Shown here piece after piece: positions 35,388 to 45,197 of a stretch of 64,000 nt of DNA (the first letter of the stretch is position 1; each line of letters opens with the position of its first letter). A model generated the notes under the pieces. It saw nothing but the letters and a program-made list of their open reading frames with translations. It was not told the origin of the DNA and made no database searches. The DNA is from Bacteroidota bacterium (GTDB taxonomy: Bacteria; Bacteroidota; Bacteroidia; Flavobacteriales; Flavobacteriaceae): positions 124,001 through 188,000 of the forward strand of contig JAJRRO010000092.1 in the NCBI GenBank assembly GCA_024279425.1. Reading direction: 5' to 3'. Position numbers and translations under genes: made by a program.

Positions 35388-35582
35388 CTAGTCAACTACT
35401 TTCACATTAACGGCGTTCAATCCTTTTTTACCTTGTTGTAGTTCAAATTCCACAACATCACCTTCACGAACTTCATCGATTAAGCCAGAAATGTGTACAA
35501 AATGATCTTCGTTTGAACCATCTTCAGTGATGAAACCATAACCTTTGGAATCGTTGAAGAATTTTACTGTTCCTTTACTCAT
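35388..35582 (-). CDS. Cold-shock protein
   Basis: 64 residues, one CSD domain binding single-stranded RNA/DNA. RNP1 is K-G-Y-G-F-I and RNP2 is D-H-F-V-H-I-S. Acidic E-D-G-S-N-E-D follows RNP1. Its own promoter (-7 TATCTTTG at 35612-35619) and a strong terminator flank it. Which of the cold-shock paralogues it is cannot be told. Confidence 0.93.
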   Translation of the reverse strand: MSKGTVKFFNDSKGYGFITEDGSNEDHFVHISGLIDEVREGDVVEFELQQGKKGLNAVNVKVVD

Positions 35583-35611
35583 AATAAAAAAATTAAATAT
35601 TAATTAATGGG

Positions 35612-35619
35612 CAAAGATA
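35612..35619 (-). promoter_or_regulatory. -7 promoter box TATCTTTG of csp
   Basis: TAnnTTTG match about 29 bp before the csp start. A separate TATCTTTG at 35656-35663 points the other way and has no gene after it. Confidence 0.5.
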
Positions 35620-35743
35620 CTGTTAAAAATATTAAAAGCGTGGCAATTTGTAGGTTATCTTTGTATTAAGCCTTTTGAACATATCACTATGGACCGAAAC
35701 CTCCTGAGATTACCCCTTATTCTTTTATAAAAATATTTTAGAT

Positions 35744-36382
35744 TTAAGCCGAAGGGTCTGGCGTCATTCTTAGATATGTTTTTACTTCTTCCACACCTTT
35801 AGGAAAAATTTCCCTGGCTTCATCGGTAGGGATAGACGGACTTACGACAACGTCTTGCCCATGTTCCCAATTTGCAGGTGTTGCTACTTTATGGTAGGCC
35901 GTTAATTGCAATGAATCCACTACTCTTAAAAGCTCATAAAAATTGCGTCCTGTTGAGGCGGGATAGGTCAGCGTTAATTTTACGGTTTTATCAGGAGCAA
36001 TAATGAATACTGAACGTACCGTCAGATTATTATCAGCATTGGGGTGAATCATATCATACAGATGAGATACCTTTTTGTCCTCATCAGCGATTATAGGGAA
36101 ATTCACTGTAGTGTTTTGCACTTCATTAATATCCTTTATCCATTCCGTATGGGAAGCCACTCCATCTACGCTTAATGCCAACATTTTTACGTTACGCTTG
36201 TCAAATTCGGCTTTAAATTTCGCAGCAGTACCCAACTCTGTTGTACAAACTGGGGTGAAATCTGCAGGATGTGAAAAAAGAATTCCCCATCCGTCTCCTA
36301 AATAATCGTATAAATTAACCGTTCCTATAGAACTTTCCGCGGTAAAATCCGGGGCTTTGTCGCCCAACCTAATTGTTGCCAT
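35744..36382 (-). CDS. 1-Cys peroxiredoxin (Prx6 type)
   Basis: 212 residues. Reduces hydroperoxides with the peroxidatic C46 in H-P-A-D-F-T-P-V-C-T-T-E. The length and the C-terminal domain with P-A-N-W-E-H-G-Q-D-V-V-V fit the Prx6/1-Cys class, which lacks the resolving cysteine; no second conserved cysteine is visible. It is divergent from the DinB-like gene at 36495. Confidence 0.93.
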   Translation of the reverse strand: MATIRLGDKAPDFTAESSIGTVNLYDYLGDGWGILFSHPADFTPVCTTELGTAAKFKAEFDKRNVKMLALSVDGVASHTEWIKDINEVQNTTVNFPIIADEDKKVSHLYDMIHPNADNNLTVRSVFIIAPDKTVKLTLTYPASTGRNFYELLRVVDSLQLTAYHKVATPANWEHGQDVVVSPSIPTDEAREIFPKGVEEVKTYLRMTPDPSA

Positions 36383-36494
36383 TTTTGGTGTTTTTAAATT
36401 TCTAATTCAGTTATCCCATAAAATTAGAAGATTATATAATTGAACGTGATTTCCAAATGGTTAAAACTGTATTAAATTTTGTTAATTTTAACTT

Positions 36495-37040
36495 ATGGAA
36501 AACACAGATTTAGAACAATTAAAATATCCTATTGGGCATTTCAAATATCCTGAGAATGTTACAAAACAAATTATAGATGAATGGCTTCAGATTTTGGAAA
36601 ATTTACCCAATCTACTTGAAAATTTGGTAAAAGATTTGTCTTCTGAGCAATTAGAAACATCGTATAGACCTGAGGGTTGGACAGTTAGACAATTAGTGCA
36701 CCATATTGCTGATAGCCATCATCACAGCTATACGCGCTTTAAATGGGCCCTGACTGAGCATGAACCAATAATCAAGGCTTATGAGGAAAAAGATTGGAGT
36801 AACTTATTTGATGCGCGAACTGCGCCCATTCAACTGTCAATTTCATATTTAAAGGCATTACATGCCAAAATGGTTTATCTGTTGAGGGGATTATCGTTCA
36901 AGGAACTTGAAAAATATTACATTCATCCTGAGGGGGACTTCAAGGTAACCGTTAAAGAGAACATAGGTAAGTATGCTTGGCACAGCCAACATCATTGTGC
37001 TCATATCCAGGGCTTGTTGGAACGAAAGGGTTGGTTGTAA
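36495..37040 (+). CDS. YfiT/BstA-like DinB-fold metal-dependent enzyme
   Basis: 181 residues. DinB_2 four-helix fold with three metal histidines, seen in L-V-H-H-I-A-D-S-H-H-H-S near 72-83 and Y-A-W-H-S-Q-H-H-C-A-H-I near 160-171. The opening Y-P-I-G-H-F and E-G-W-T-V-R-Q-L are typical of YfiT (Bacillus) relatives, described as metal hydrolases or bacillithiol S-transferases. The thiol used here is not known. Confidence 0.85.
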   Translation: MENTDLEQLKYPIGHFKYPENVTKQIIDEWLQILENLPNLLENLVKDLSSEQLETSYRPEGWTVRQLVHHIADSHHHSYTRFKWALTEHEPIIKAYEEKDWSNLFDARTAPIQLSISYLKALHAKMVYLLRGLSFKELEKYYIHPEGDFKVTVKENIGKYAWHSQHHCAHIQGLLERKGWL

Positions 37041-37061
37041 GTGTATGACAAAAATTTTAAA

Positions 37062-37382
37062 TCAGCATTTTTCACCTCCTTCAGGGCCGTAAAAAATAAC
37101 CCAAGTTGAAAAATCGTCTGTAAAATTTTTAAAACGGTGTTCTATTCCGGTCGGTACAAATAGAAAATCACCAGGAGTGAATGTGGTACGCTCACCATTA
37201 TTTAAAAACTCTCCACTACCCGAAATGATAATATAAACTTCGTCGCGTGAATGCGGTTGTTGTAAATCAACCTTTTCAGGTTTATACGCTTCAACAGACA
37301 ATGTGCCATGTTCAAAGAGGGTTTTAAAAGGCACATTAAATTCGGAGAGTTTCCCTAGGGCCTCTTTCTTGCCAATCTTCAT
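37062..37382 (-). CDS. Cupin-domain protein
   Basis: 106 residues, one small cupin barrel. Motif 1 is P-H-S-R-D-E-V-Y-I-I-I near 43-53 with H44 and E48, and motif 2 is P-G-D-F-L-F-V-P-T-G-I-E-H-R-F near 70-84 with the last histidine. The substrate is unknown. It starts 4 bp after the redoxin gene on the same strand, so the two are co-transcribed. Confidence 0.85.
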   Translation of the reverse strand: MKIGKKEALGKLSEFNVPFKTLFEHGTLSVEAYKPEKVDLQQPHSRDEVYIIISGSGEFLNNGERTTFTPGDFLFVPTGIEHRFKNFTDDFSTWVIFYGPEGGEKC

Positions 37383-37386
37383 TTCT

Positions 37387-37956
37387 TTATTTTTGTTGAT
37401 TATCCTTCCATTTTATACCACAACCGATACTGGGCTTTTGATTCGGGCTTGTCTCCTTTCCATAAAGCGTGGCTTCTATGGCATTTCGAAGATCAGTACC
37501 CGAAACCCGAATTCCACTTCCAGGCCGTGAATCATCCAATTGTCCTCTATAGGTCAGTATCAAATTGGCGTCGAACAAATAGAAATCAGGAGTGCATGCA
37601 GCAGCATAAGACCTGGCCACTTTTTGTGTTATATCATATAAATAGGTGAACGGATAATCAGCTTCAAGTGCTATTTTTTTCATTAAATGTGGAGCATCCT
37701 GCGGATAATTGATCACGTCGTTACTAGATATCGCAATGAATGAAATACCCTTCTTTTGATATTCCTTGGCCATATCTATAATTTTAGGCATAACATGTAT
37801 GACAAAAGGGCAATGGTTGCAAATAAACATTATTACGGTCCCTTTTTTTCCTTTCAATGACTCAAGATCAATGGTCATATCCGTTATCGTATCCAATAAA
37901 TCAAAAAAAGGTGCTTTCGTTCCCAAGGGCAACATGTTACTCGAGGTATCTGCCAT
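37387..37956 (-). CDS. Thioredoxin-like redoxin (CNHCP)
   Basis: 189 residues without signal peptide. AhpC/TSA-like thioredoxin fold with the motif C46-N-H-C49-P-F in M-F-I-C-N-H-C-P-F-V. The later P-D-F-Y-L-F-D gives the cis-proline loop, and G-Q-L-D-D-S-R-P-G follows. The family is common but uncharacterised; a thiol oxidoreductase role is inferred. The cupin gene follows after 4 bp. Confidence 0.85.
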   Translation of the reverse strand: MADTSSNMLPLGTKAPFFDLLDTITDMTIDLESLKGKKGTVIMFICNHCPFVIHVMPKIIDMAKEYQKKGISFIAISSNDVINYPQDAPHLMKKIALEADYPFTYLYDITQKVARSYAAACTPDFYLFDANLILTYRGQLDDSRPGSGIRVSGTDLRNAIEATLYGKETSPNQKPSIGCGIKWKDNQQK

Positions 37957-38068
37957 TTTTCAAGCTTTTAGGTTTAACCCAAAGTTAAAAGTAATTCATC
38001 AATTCTTTATGGTTTGAATTGCTATTTTTGAATTTACCCAATGAGACCGACTAATCCACATATTTAGT

Positions 38069-38407
38069 ATGGAAGAGACCATAGTTTGGAAAGATTATGA
38101 GAAAATTGATAGGCGTGTAGTAACAATTATTGAAGTAAAGGATTTCCTTAAGGCACCTAACCCGGCATATTGGGTAAAAATTGATTTTGGAAATGGCATC
38201 GGAATCAAAAAATATTCAGCCCAAATTACAACCTTGTATAAAAAGGAAGACCTTTTTGGTAAACAAGTAATAGCTGTGGTTAACTTTCCTAAAAAACAAA
38301 TAACGAATTTTATGGGCGAATGTCTTATCTTGGGAGCAGTAGAGGGGAAGGAAGTTGTATTGATAAAACCTGATTCAGCTATTCCCAACGGACTTATAAT
38401 ATCCTAA
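38069..38407 (+). CDS. csaA: CsaA-type tRNA-binding chaperone-like protein
   Basis: 112 residues, one tRNA-binding OB fold. Marks: the start I-D-R-R-V-V-T-I-I-E-V, P-A-Y-W-V-K-I-D-F-G, I-K-K-Y-S-A-Q-I-T and the closing P-D-S-A-I-P-N-G. In Bacillus CsaA is a secretion-related chaperone that also binds tRNA. The next gene begins 4 bp after its stop. Confidence 0.9.
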   Translation: MEETIVWKDYEKIDRRVVTIIEVKDFLKAPNPAYWVKIDFGNGIGIKKYSAQITTLYKKEDLFGKQVIAVVNFPKKQITNFMGECLILGAVEGKEVVLIKPDSAIPNGLIIS

Positions 38408-38411
38408 CCGT

Positions 38412-39335
38412 TTGACCGAAACAGTTTTAGATAATGTACATATTAATTTTGATAGCCAAATCTTATGGGTGTTGAATGTGGCATTGGCATTGGTAATGTT
38501 CGGTATTGCGTTGGAAATTTCCATTAGTGATTTTAAGAGATTGACCCAAAATCCCAAGCCTATTTTTGTAGGTGTTTTCAGTCAATTTATTCTACTGCCG
38601 ATAGTCACCTATTTTTTGGTATGGTTAATAAATCCAATGCCCAGCATAGCTTTAGGAATGATTATGGTCGCTGCATGTCCAGGAGGAAATATTTCGAACT
38701 TTATCACACATCTTGCCAAAGGCAATTCTGCATTATCCGTTGGTCTCACTGCCATAGCCACTTTATTGGCTGTTTTTATGACCCCGATGAACCTACAATT
38801 TTGGGGCTCAATGTACGGGCCTACCGCAACAATTTTGAAAGAAGTAGCTATTTCACCATTAGAAATGGTAAAGTTGGTATCTCTTTTGTTGGCTATTCCC
38901 TTGATTTTGGGAATGTGGGTAAACCATCTCAAACCGGCATTGGCTAAAAGAATGGCAAAAATATTAAAGATAGTTTCTTTATTATTCTTTATTTCGCTCA
39001 TATTCTTGGCGCTATATAATAACCGTGAAATCTTCATGGATTATATTTTCTATGTTTTTTGGATAGTGCTCTTGCATAACCTTTTGGCTTTTACCACGGG
39101 ATTTTCATTAGCTAAAATGATGGGACTATCACAGAAAGATATAAGATCGATAACCATAGAAACAGGTATTCAAAACTCTGGATTGGGATTATTGCTGATT
39201 TTTACTTTTTTTGAAGGATTGGGCGGGATGGCTTTGTTAGCTGCTTTTTGGGGGATATGGCATTTAGTTTCAGGCTTGGTTCTTTCTGGTTTTTGGGGAT
39301 TTAGGCCTATCAGAAAAGAAGAGTTTGTTTCATGA
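38412..39335 (+). CDS. Bile acid:sodium symporter family transporter
   Basis: 307 residues with about nine helices, SBF/BASS fold. Seen are A-L-E-I-S-I-S-D-F near 35-43, A-A-C-P-G-G-N-I-S-N-F near 91-101 (Na+ site), and E-T-G-I-Q-N-S-G-L-G near 249-258, the crossover helix. The substrate is unknown. Start is TTG 38412. It shares 4 bp with the next gene. Confidence 0.88.
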   Translation: MTETVLDNVHINFDSQILWVLNVALALVMFGIALEISISDFKRLTQNPKPIFVGVFSQFILLPIVTYFLVWLINPMPSIALGMIMVAACPGGNISNFITHLAKGNSALSVGLTAIATLLAVFMTPMNLQFWGSMYGPTATILKEVAISPLEMVKLVSLLLAIPLILGMWVNHLKPALAKRMAKILKIVSLLFFISLIFLALYNNREIFMDYIFYVFWIVLLHNLLAFTTGFSLAKMMGLSQKDIRSITIETGIQNSGLGLLLIFTFFEGLGGMALLAAFWGIWHLVSGLVLSGFWGFRPIRKEEFVS

Positions 39336-40375
39336 AAATAGGGTACTACATTTTTAAACTTTGGTTGCGCACGGGGCTTTTTTTTTACTATCGTGAAATA
39401 AAGGTCATCGGTAAAGATAATATACCAAAAGGCAAACCGATTATGCTTTTGGCCAATCACCAAAATGCGTTGATAGACCCACTGATTATTGCAACAAGTA
39501 GTGGTTTAAAACCCTATTTTTTGGCACGGTCAGACCTTTTCAAAAATGGAGTGGTAAGCAGGTTATTGAATTATCTACAAATGATGCCCATTTATAGATT
39601 AAGGGATGGCATTGGAACTTTGAAAAATAATCCGTCGATTTTTAAAAAATGTGGTGAACTACTGGTAAAGGAGAAGACGGTAATGCTATTTCCAGAAGGG
39701 GATCATGGTATTCAAAGACGCGTTAGGCTACCCATGCGAAAAGGGTTCACAAAAATGATATTCAGTGCTTTAGGACAAAAGCCTGATTTGGATATTCGAA
39801 TACTTCCTGTTGGTCTTAATTATAGGAAGGCTGAAAGTTTTCCGGATAGTGTTGCGCTGTACATAGGAGAGGATTTTGCGGTCCAGGATTATTATGACCC
39901 TGCTGATCTTAAAGAGTCTGAGGCCAAATTGAAAGAAGTTGTATTCAATAATATCAAGAAGTTAACTACGCATATTCACGATGAGAATACCTATGATAAT
40001 GTACTTGCCCAGTTGAATAATCTAAAAGTGGATTACCTAAAGCCTCAAAGAGTAAATAGAATTATCAAGGATATTGATCCGAACTTTGCAGCTGAAACTG
40101 AAAAGATAAAAACTCCTTGGCCTTCGCAAATGGCTCGAATATTATTTGTAATTATCAATTTTCCTATGATAGTCCTATGGCGCAAAGTTCTAAAACCACT
40201 AATAACCGATTTGGAATTCATGGCAACGCTACGTTTTTTACTCAGTTTGATTATTTTCCCGGTTTTTTATTTGTTAGTTTACCTTATGACCAGACTTGCG
40301 CTAGGTCAAGAAATAGCCTTAACCGTTTTCTTGACCTATATTGTATTTAATTTTGTCTATGTAAAGTTAAATTAG
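39332..40375 (+). CDS. PlsC-like 1-acyl-glycerol-phosphate acyltransferase
   Basis: 347 residues. The acyltransferase block is N-H-Q-N-A-L-I-D-P with H43 and D49, one residue longer than the usual H-x4-D, and then F-P-E-G-D-H, where most members have FPEGTR. Both variants recur in Bacteroidota, as far as I recall. Two or three helices lie at the C-terminus (about 260-345). It probably acylates a glycerophosphate or a related lipid. It overlaps the SBF gene by 4 bp. Confidence 0.82.
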   Translation: MKIGYYIFKLWLRTGLFFYYREIKVIGKDNIPKGKPIMLLANHQNALIDPLIIATSSGLKPYFLARSDLFKNGVVSRLLNYLQMMPIYRLRDGIGTLKNNPSIFKKCGELLVKEKTVMLFPEGDHGIQRRVRLPMRKGFTKMIFSALGQKPDLDIRILPVGLNYRKAESFPDSVALYIGEDFAVQDYYDPADLKESEAKLKEVVFNNIKKLTTHIHDENTYDNVLAQLNNLKVDYLKPQRVNRIIKDIDPNFAAETEKIKTPWPSQMARILFVIINFPMIVLWRKVLKPLITDLEFMATLRFLLSLIIFPVFYLLVYLMTRLALGQEIALTVFLTYIVFNFVYVKLN

Positions 40376-40376
40376 C

Positions 40377-42908
40377 TTACATCATATTGCCAAAGAAGAT
40401 GGCATTCATCAATAATTTATTAGTGCCATACCAAAAGGCCCTAAAATTGGTATTGTCGGTAAATACGATTACACGACCTTTACCCACTCTTTTTACCTGA
40501 AAGGGGACTGATCCTTTAATAAGTTCTAGATTCTCTTCAGATATATAACCACTCAACAAGGGGTTGTTTGTATATTGAATGGGATTGTTATAACTATTTT
40601 TATCAGGTTCAATATACACATTGGTATTTCTGAATAAAGCTAACTTATCGTTGTTGTAGCCAAAATTAATAGGGTGGGAACGATCAAGTTTTGCCTCAAA
40701 AATTGCCCCACCCGTTACCTGGGCTCTATTAAAATCATCTTTTTCACCAAATGAGATATTTTTGGCAACCAAAGTGTCTTTTCTGAATTTTAACTTTATA
40801 ATCTCGTTCTTATTCAGCCATTCAGCAACGTTGCGATAACCAATTAAAGTCCCACCATCTTTAATCCACTCTTTTAATTTCCCTGCGTATTTTTTATTAA
40901 AGGAATTACCGTTCCAAGAACTTGAACTCGGAACAATGATATCGGTGTACTTGCTTAAATCCACTCCGCTCAAATAATCTACGTCAATTTTGGTCAGCTT
41001 CATATTGAAACGGGTATCGAATAAATGCCAAATTTCTCCGGCGTCATAGGAACGAATGCCTTTACCCACGAGAATGGCGACTTTTTGTTTCTTAATGGGG
41101 TCAAAATCATTGCTTCCTAAATCTATACCCTTGGTAAGTCCGGTACTTACTGCTGTGATTTGCAATTTACTTTCTTGGGCCAACTCTTTTAGAAATGTGT
41201 ACAGATCTTCAGCATTTAAATCCTGATTCTGTACTGGGATCATTATAGTTCCGTAGTCATATTGCTTTCCTTCCAAGCTAAATGGAGATTTTGCCACTTT
41301 AGCCCTTAACCCCTTTTCAACAACCTTGTTTAGGGCTTTGGGGGTATAATACCCATTCCATTCAAATAAATATGCATAATTGCTTTTGGCAGTTACATTT
41401 CCGGATAAGGGTAGGAAATCTGTTATTTCGGCTCCTGCATGATTCATTGAGCTTTGTTCATTATAGTCAACATTGAAGGCCAAGGGGAATGTCCAGGCAG
41501 AAATGTCATAAAAGAGACTATCTGTAAATGTGGTGCGTTTCTCGAACATAGCCTTTACCAATCTATGGTTCTTTTGGTTCATTGGAACTACGTAGCTATT
41601 TCCTTTTTTATATTTCTTTCCGCCAATAATGGCATCATCAGCTAGTTCATGGAATTTTATCTTATGTCGATTCAGAATTTCGGCCAAATGCCAGGACTTT
41701 GCCGCATCTTTAATGTCCCCAAAAACAATGGATTTAATTTTACTCTTAGCTGCCTCATTTCTCACTCCTTTGTAGAAACTACGCTGATAATCCAATATTT
41801 TGGTACGCATATTTTTGGCCGCCTCAATGGTAGAAAGTGCAGCGGTAAATTGGTTACGGATTGTAAATGGAAACGTTAAGAGTCCGTTTTCGCTCTCTTG
41901 AATATGACCTCTGGAACTACCCTGTTCAAATAATATTCCGATACTTCCATTTACATCGGGAAAAGTAGAGCCTTTGCCATAATAATAGTCATCATAATTC
42001 TCTCCCGAATAATATAAGGATCCAATTCTGTCCAAGGCCTTAGCATGGTATGTACCAATTTCAGCTGTAAGCTCTTGGTTCATTTTAGGCGTTAAGGGAT
42101 GTACCCTCGTAGGTTCTCCGGGCTGAAAGAAGAAAGTGGAATTGGTGCCCATTTCATGGTGGTCAGTTAGTATATTGGGCAACCACTTATGAAAACTTTG
42201 TATACGTGCTCTACTTTCGGGTAATTGTACTGGAAGCCAATCGCGGTTCATATCAAACCAATAATGGTTTGTGCGACCTCCCGGCCATACTTCATGATAT
42301 TCCCTTTCGTTATTGTCCGCGACTAAATTGACGCTTTTATTGGTATTTGCCCAATAAGCGAAACGTTGTAATCCATCTGGGTTAAAAGAAGGGTCCATCA
42401 AAATAACCAAGTTATCCAACAGCTCCTCAATTTGAGGACCTTGGGCAGCGGCCAAATAATAGGCATAGGCCAAACCGGCATTTGCGCCACTGGGTTCATT
42501 ACCATGAATAGAGAAGCCTTGGTAAACTATAATGGGCATATCATTGGTTACTAATGAGCTGCCTTCAACCTCGGTAAGCGCAATATGGTCTTGTTTGATT
42601 TTTTCAATATTTTGATGATTTTCAGGTGAAGTAAAGGTTAGTAATAAAATAGGTCTTCCCTCAAAGGTTGCCCCTCTATTTTCAATGGTGATTCTGTCAC
42701 TGGTCTTAGCCAAGGTCTGCATATAGAATACAAGTTTGTCATGTGTAACATGCCACTCACCAACTTCATGACCTATGACTTCCTTTGGGGTGGGTATATT
42801 TTTGTCATAAGTAACATTTTGGGGTAAATAATAATTTAACCCAAAGGCCTCTTGGGCAATAGAAAAATAAGAGACCAAAAGTGTTAGAAGGAAGGTTGTT
42901 TTTTTCAT
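40377..42908 (-). CDS. Exported M14 zinc carboxypeptidase
   Basis: 843 residues with signal peptide (1-18, F-S-I-A-Q). The M14 domain (about 50-370) has the zinc motif H135-G-N-E138 in S-I-H-G-N-E-P-S-G, the second histidine in L-T-D-H-H-E-M-G-T, and the catalytic glutamate in I-L-F-E-Q-G-S-S-R-G. The C-terminal half (about 390-843) contains a GATase1-like segment (V-A-I-L-V-G-K-G-I-R-S-Y; P-S-S-S-S-W). This long form is typical of Bacteroidota and not of digestive carboxypeptidases. Confidence 0.9.
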   Translation of the reverse strand: MKKTTFLLTLLVSYFSIAQEAFGLNYYLPQNVTYDKNIPTPKEVIGHEVGEWHVTHDKLVFYMQTLAKTSDRITIENRGATFEGRPILLLTFTSPENHQNIEKIKQDHIALTEVEGSSLVTNDMPIIVYQGFSIHGNEPSGANAGLAYAYYLAAAQGPQIEELLDNLVILMDPSFNPDGLQRFAYWANTNKSVNLVADNNEREYHEVWPGGRTNHYWFDMNRDWLPVQLPESRARIQSFHKWLPNILTDHHEMGTNSTFFFQPGEPTRVHPLTPKMNQELTAEIGTYHAKALDRIGSLYYSGENYDDYYYGKGSTFPDVNGSIGILFEQGSSRGHIQESENGLLTFPFTIRNQFTAALSTIEAAKNMRTKILDYQRSFYKGVRNEAAKSKIKSIVFGDIKDAAKSWHLAEILNRHKIKFHELADDAIIGGKKYKKGNSYVVPMNQKNHRLVKAMFEKRTTFTDSLFYDISAWTFPLAFNVDYNEQSSMNHAGAEITDFLPLSGNVTAKSNYAYLFEWNGYYTPKALNKVVEKGLRAKVAKSPFSLEGKQYDYGTIMIPVQNQDLNAEDLYTFLKELAQESKLQITAVSTGLTKGIDLGSNDFDPIKKQKVAILVGKGIRSYDAGEIWHLFDTRFNMKLTKIDVDYLSGVDLSKYTDIIVPSSSSWNGNSFNKKYAGKLKEWIKDGGTLIGYRNVAEWLNKNEIIKLKFRKDTLVAKNISFGEKDDFNRAQVTGGAIFEAKLDRSHPINFGYNNDKLALFRNTNVYIEPDKNSYNNPIQYTNNPLLSGYISEENLELIKGSVPFQVKRVGKGRVIVFTDNTNFRAFWYGTNKLLMNAIFFGNMM

Positions 42909-42935
42909 TTTGGTTTGAATTAGCTCAGCCTTAAA

Positions 42936-42973
42936 AATAGAAAACGACCCTTTTTTCAGGGTCGTTTTCTATT
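42936..42973 (-). terminator. Terminator after the PUR-family gene
   Basis: Perfect 16-bp arms (42936-42951 and 42958-42973) with a six-base loop. On the minus strand it is followed by TTTTT, and lies between the PUR gene and the M14 gene. Confidence 0.82.
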
Positions 42974-42990
42974 AAAACTTATAAATGGTT

Positions 42991-43362
42991 CTAGATATCA
43001 TCAAAATCAACATCGGTAAAACTTTCTTCCGATTTTGCCTCATCGTTCTGATGGTGCTCTTCTTTTTTAAAATCCTTTTGATGTCTTTCTGAAATTACCT
43101 CAGTTCCTTTTTCATCAACTATAAATTCCATCATTTCCTCAACATTTTCCTTGAAAGCCACAAAGTCTTCTTTATATAGATAAATTTTGTGCTTTTTGTA
43201 ATGAAATGAACCATCATCATGAGTGAATTTTTTACTTTCGGTAATTGTCAAGTAATAATCTCCTGCCTTGGTGCTTCTGACATCGAAAAAATAAGTTCTT
43301 CTTCCAGCTCTTAAAACTTTTGAATGTATCTCTTCTTGGTCAATTAAATCCCTTTCGCTCAT
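42991..43362 (-). CDS. PUR-family nucleic-acid-binding protein (DUF3276)
   Basis: 123 residues. One PUR repeat with Y-F-F-D-V-R-S-T-K-A-G-D-Y-Y-L-T-I-T-E-S at 24-43 and I-Y-L-Y-K-E-D-F. The tail is acidic (E-S-F-T-D-V-D-F-D-D-I). Bacterial PUR proteins bind single-stranded DNA or RNA. The ABC exporter gene lies upstream on the same strand. Confidence 0.9.
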   Translation of the reverse strand: MSERDLIDQEEIHSKVLRAGRRTYFFDVRSTKAGDYYLTITESKKFTHDDGSFHYKKHKIYLYKEDFVAFKENVEEMMEFIVDEKGTEVISERHQKDFKKEEHHQNDEAKSEESFTDVDFDDI

Positions 43363-43442
43363 TTTGTGTAGTGTATAGTTAATCTAAAATTAGTGTTTGT
43401 GGTTCAAAAGTGTAAAAAAAAAGCTTATGGAACAACAATTTT

Positions 43443-45197
43443 TTAGTTTTCTTTCTCTGTAAGTTGGTGTAAATAAAGCTCTTTGTAGTATCCATCGATA
43501 GTATTCAACTCTTCATGCGTGCCTTCTTGTAGTAGTTTGCCCTCATCTAAAACTAGAATTCTGTCGGCATTTTTTGCCGAAGAAATCCTATGGCTCACAA
43601 TAATCGTCGTTTTGTTGCTTGATGCCTTTTCAAGATTGTTCAAAATGGTTTCCTCTGTTTCTGTATCGACCGCTGAGAGACAATCATCGAACAGATAAAT
43701 TTGTGGGTCTTTCAATAGTGCCCTAGCTATTGAAACTCGCTGTTTTTGACCACCACTCAATGTGATTCCGCGTTCGCCCAGGATTGTGTTATACCGGTTC
43801 TTAAATTCCATTATATTTTCATGGACCACAGCATTTTTTGAAACTGTGAAAACAGCTTCATCTGAGGATTCATGATTCCCGAATTTTATATTATTTTTAA
43901 TCGAATCGGAAAATAGAAATGCATCTTGTGGTACAGCTCCAATAGATTTGCGTAAAGTATTTAGATTAACATTGTTAATGGGAACATTGTCAATTAAAAT
44001 CTCCCCTGAAGTTGCTTCATAAAGTCGGGCTATTAAATCGAGAATGGTCGACTTACCAGAACCAGTTTTGCCGAGAATTGCAATGGTTTGCCCTTCTTCA
44101 ATTACAAACGAAAGATTTTTTAAGGCGGTTATATTGGTGTCATCATACTTGAATGTCACATTTTTGAATTCTATTTTGCCATTAATAGGAGTAAGTTCCA
44201 TAACATTATTCTTAATTTCTGGAACTTGGTTCAAAAACTCATTGATTCTCTTTTGAGAGGCTTCGGCACGTTGAATTATTGATGTCAGCCAACCTACAAT
44301 GGCAACGGGCCATGTCAACATGTTTACATAAAGGACGAACTCAGCAATAACCCCGACTGAGTCAATTTCACCATTGATATATTGTTGCCCTCCAATGTAT
44401 ATGACAAAAATGTTACTTATGCCAATAAGCAGGATCATTAAAGGGAAAAACCATGCATTTATTTTTGCGAGATCCATGCTTTTTTGCTTTCCTTCCAATG
44501 CCAATGCCGTTAACTCAGCATTTATTTGAGGCTCAATAGCATAAGCCTTTATAACCGAAACTCCTGAAAAGATCTCTTGTGTAAATGTGGAAAGCGACGA
44601 AAGGTATTCTTGTACCACCGTACTTCGCTTATGTATTATTTTGCTTATCTGATATATAAGAACAGAAAGTATGGGTAACGGAATCAAAGTATAAGCGGCC
44701 AAGGTCGGAGCGGTTATGAACATTATCGGGATAATACATGCGAACAGGGTAACAGTGTTCATGCCATACATCAGGGCTGGCCCTGCATACATTCTTACTT
44801 GTCCTATATCTTCACTAATGCGGTTCATGAGGTCACCCGTTCTATTCTTCTTATAGAAATTTAGGCTCAAGGACTGGTAATGATCAAATACCTCATTCTT
44901 TAAATCGAATTCTATGTATCGGGAAACGTAAATGATGGTTTGCCGCATTAAAAATGTGAAAAACCCCGATAATAGAGCGGCACCGACAATAATGAGAATA
45001 TATTCAAATAGTGTGCTTTTGGCTATTTCGGTCGATATTTCACCACCAATAAAATCTTCGACGACCCTAATTGATTTATTCGCATAGGACGGCATAACCA
45101 ATTGAAATATTTTGGCGATTACGGTGATAACCATACCAACCAAAAGTTTTAACCAATATTTTTTGAAGTATTTGTTTAAATGTTTTAGTTCTTTCAT
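43443..45197 (-). CDS. ABC exporter, fused permease and ATPase
   Basis: 584 residues. Six-helix type IV permease (about 15-310) and an NBD with Walker A G-K-T-G-S-G-K-S-T, Q-loop V-P-Q-D-A, signature L-S-G-G-Q-K-Q-R, Walker B I-Y-L-F-D-D-C-L-S-A-V-D, and H-loop S-H-R. The Walker B glutamate position is D in F-D-D-C, a frequent heterodimer-type feature, although only one half-transporter gene lies here. MsbA/MdlB-like; the substrate is unknown. Confidence 0.88.
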   Translation of the reverse strand: MKELKHLNKYFKKYWLKLLVGMVITVIAKIFQLVMPSYANKSIRVVEDFIGGEISTEIAKSTLFEYILIIVGAALLSGFFTFLMRQTIIYVSRYIEFDLKNEVFDHYQSLSLNFYKKNRTGDLMNRISEDIGQVRMYAGPALMYGMNTVTLFACIIPIMFITAPTLAAYTLIPLPILSVLIYQISKIIHKRSTVVQEYLSSLSTFTQEIFSGVSVIKAYAIEPQINAELTALALEGKQKSMDLAKINAWFFPLMILLIGISNIFVIYIGGQQYINGEIDSVGVIAEFVLYVNMLTWPVAIVGWLTSIIQRAEASQKRINEFLNQVPEIKNNVMELTPINGKIEFKNVTFKYDDTNITALKNLSFVIEEGQTIAILGKTGSGKSTILDLIARLYEATSGEILIDNVPINNVNLNTLRKSIGAVPQDAFLFSDSIKNNIKFGNHESSDEAVFTVSKNAVVHENIMEFKNRYNTILGERGITLSGGQKQRVSIARALLKDPQIYLFDDCLSAVDTETEETILNNLEKASSNKTTIIVSHRISSAKNADRILVLDEGKLLQEGTHEELNTIDGYYKELYLHQLTEKEN

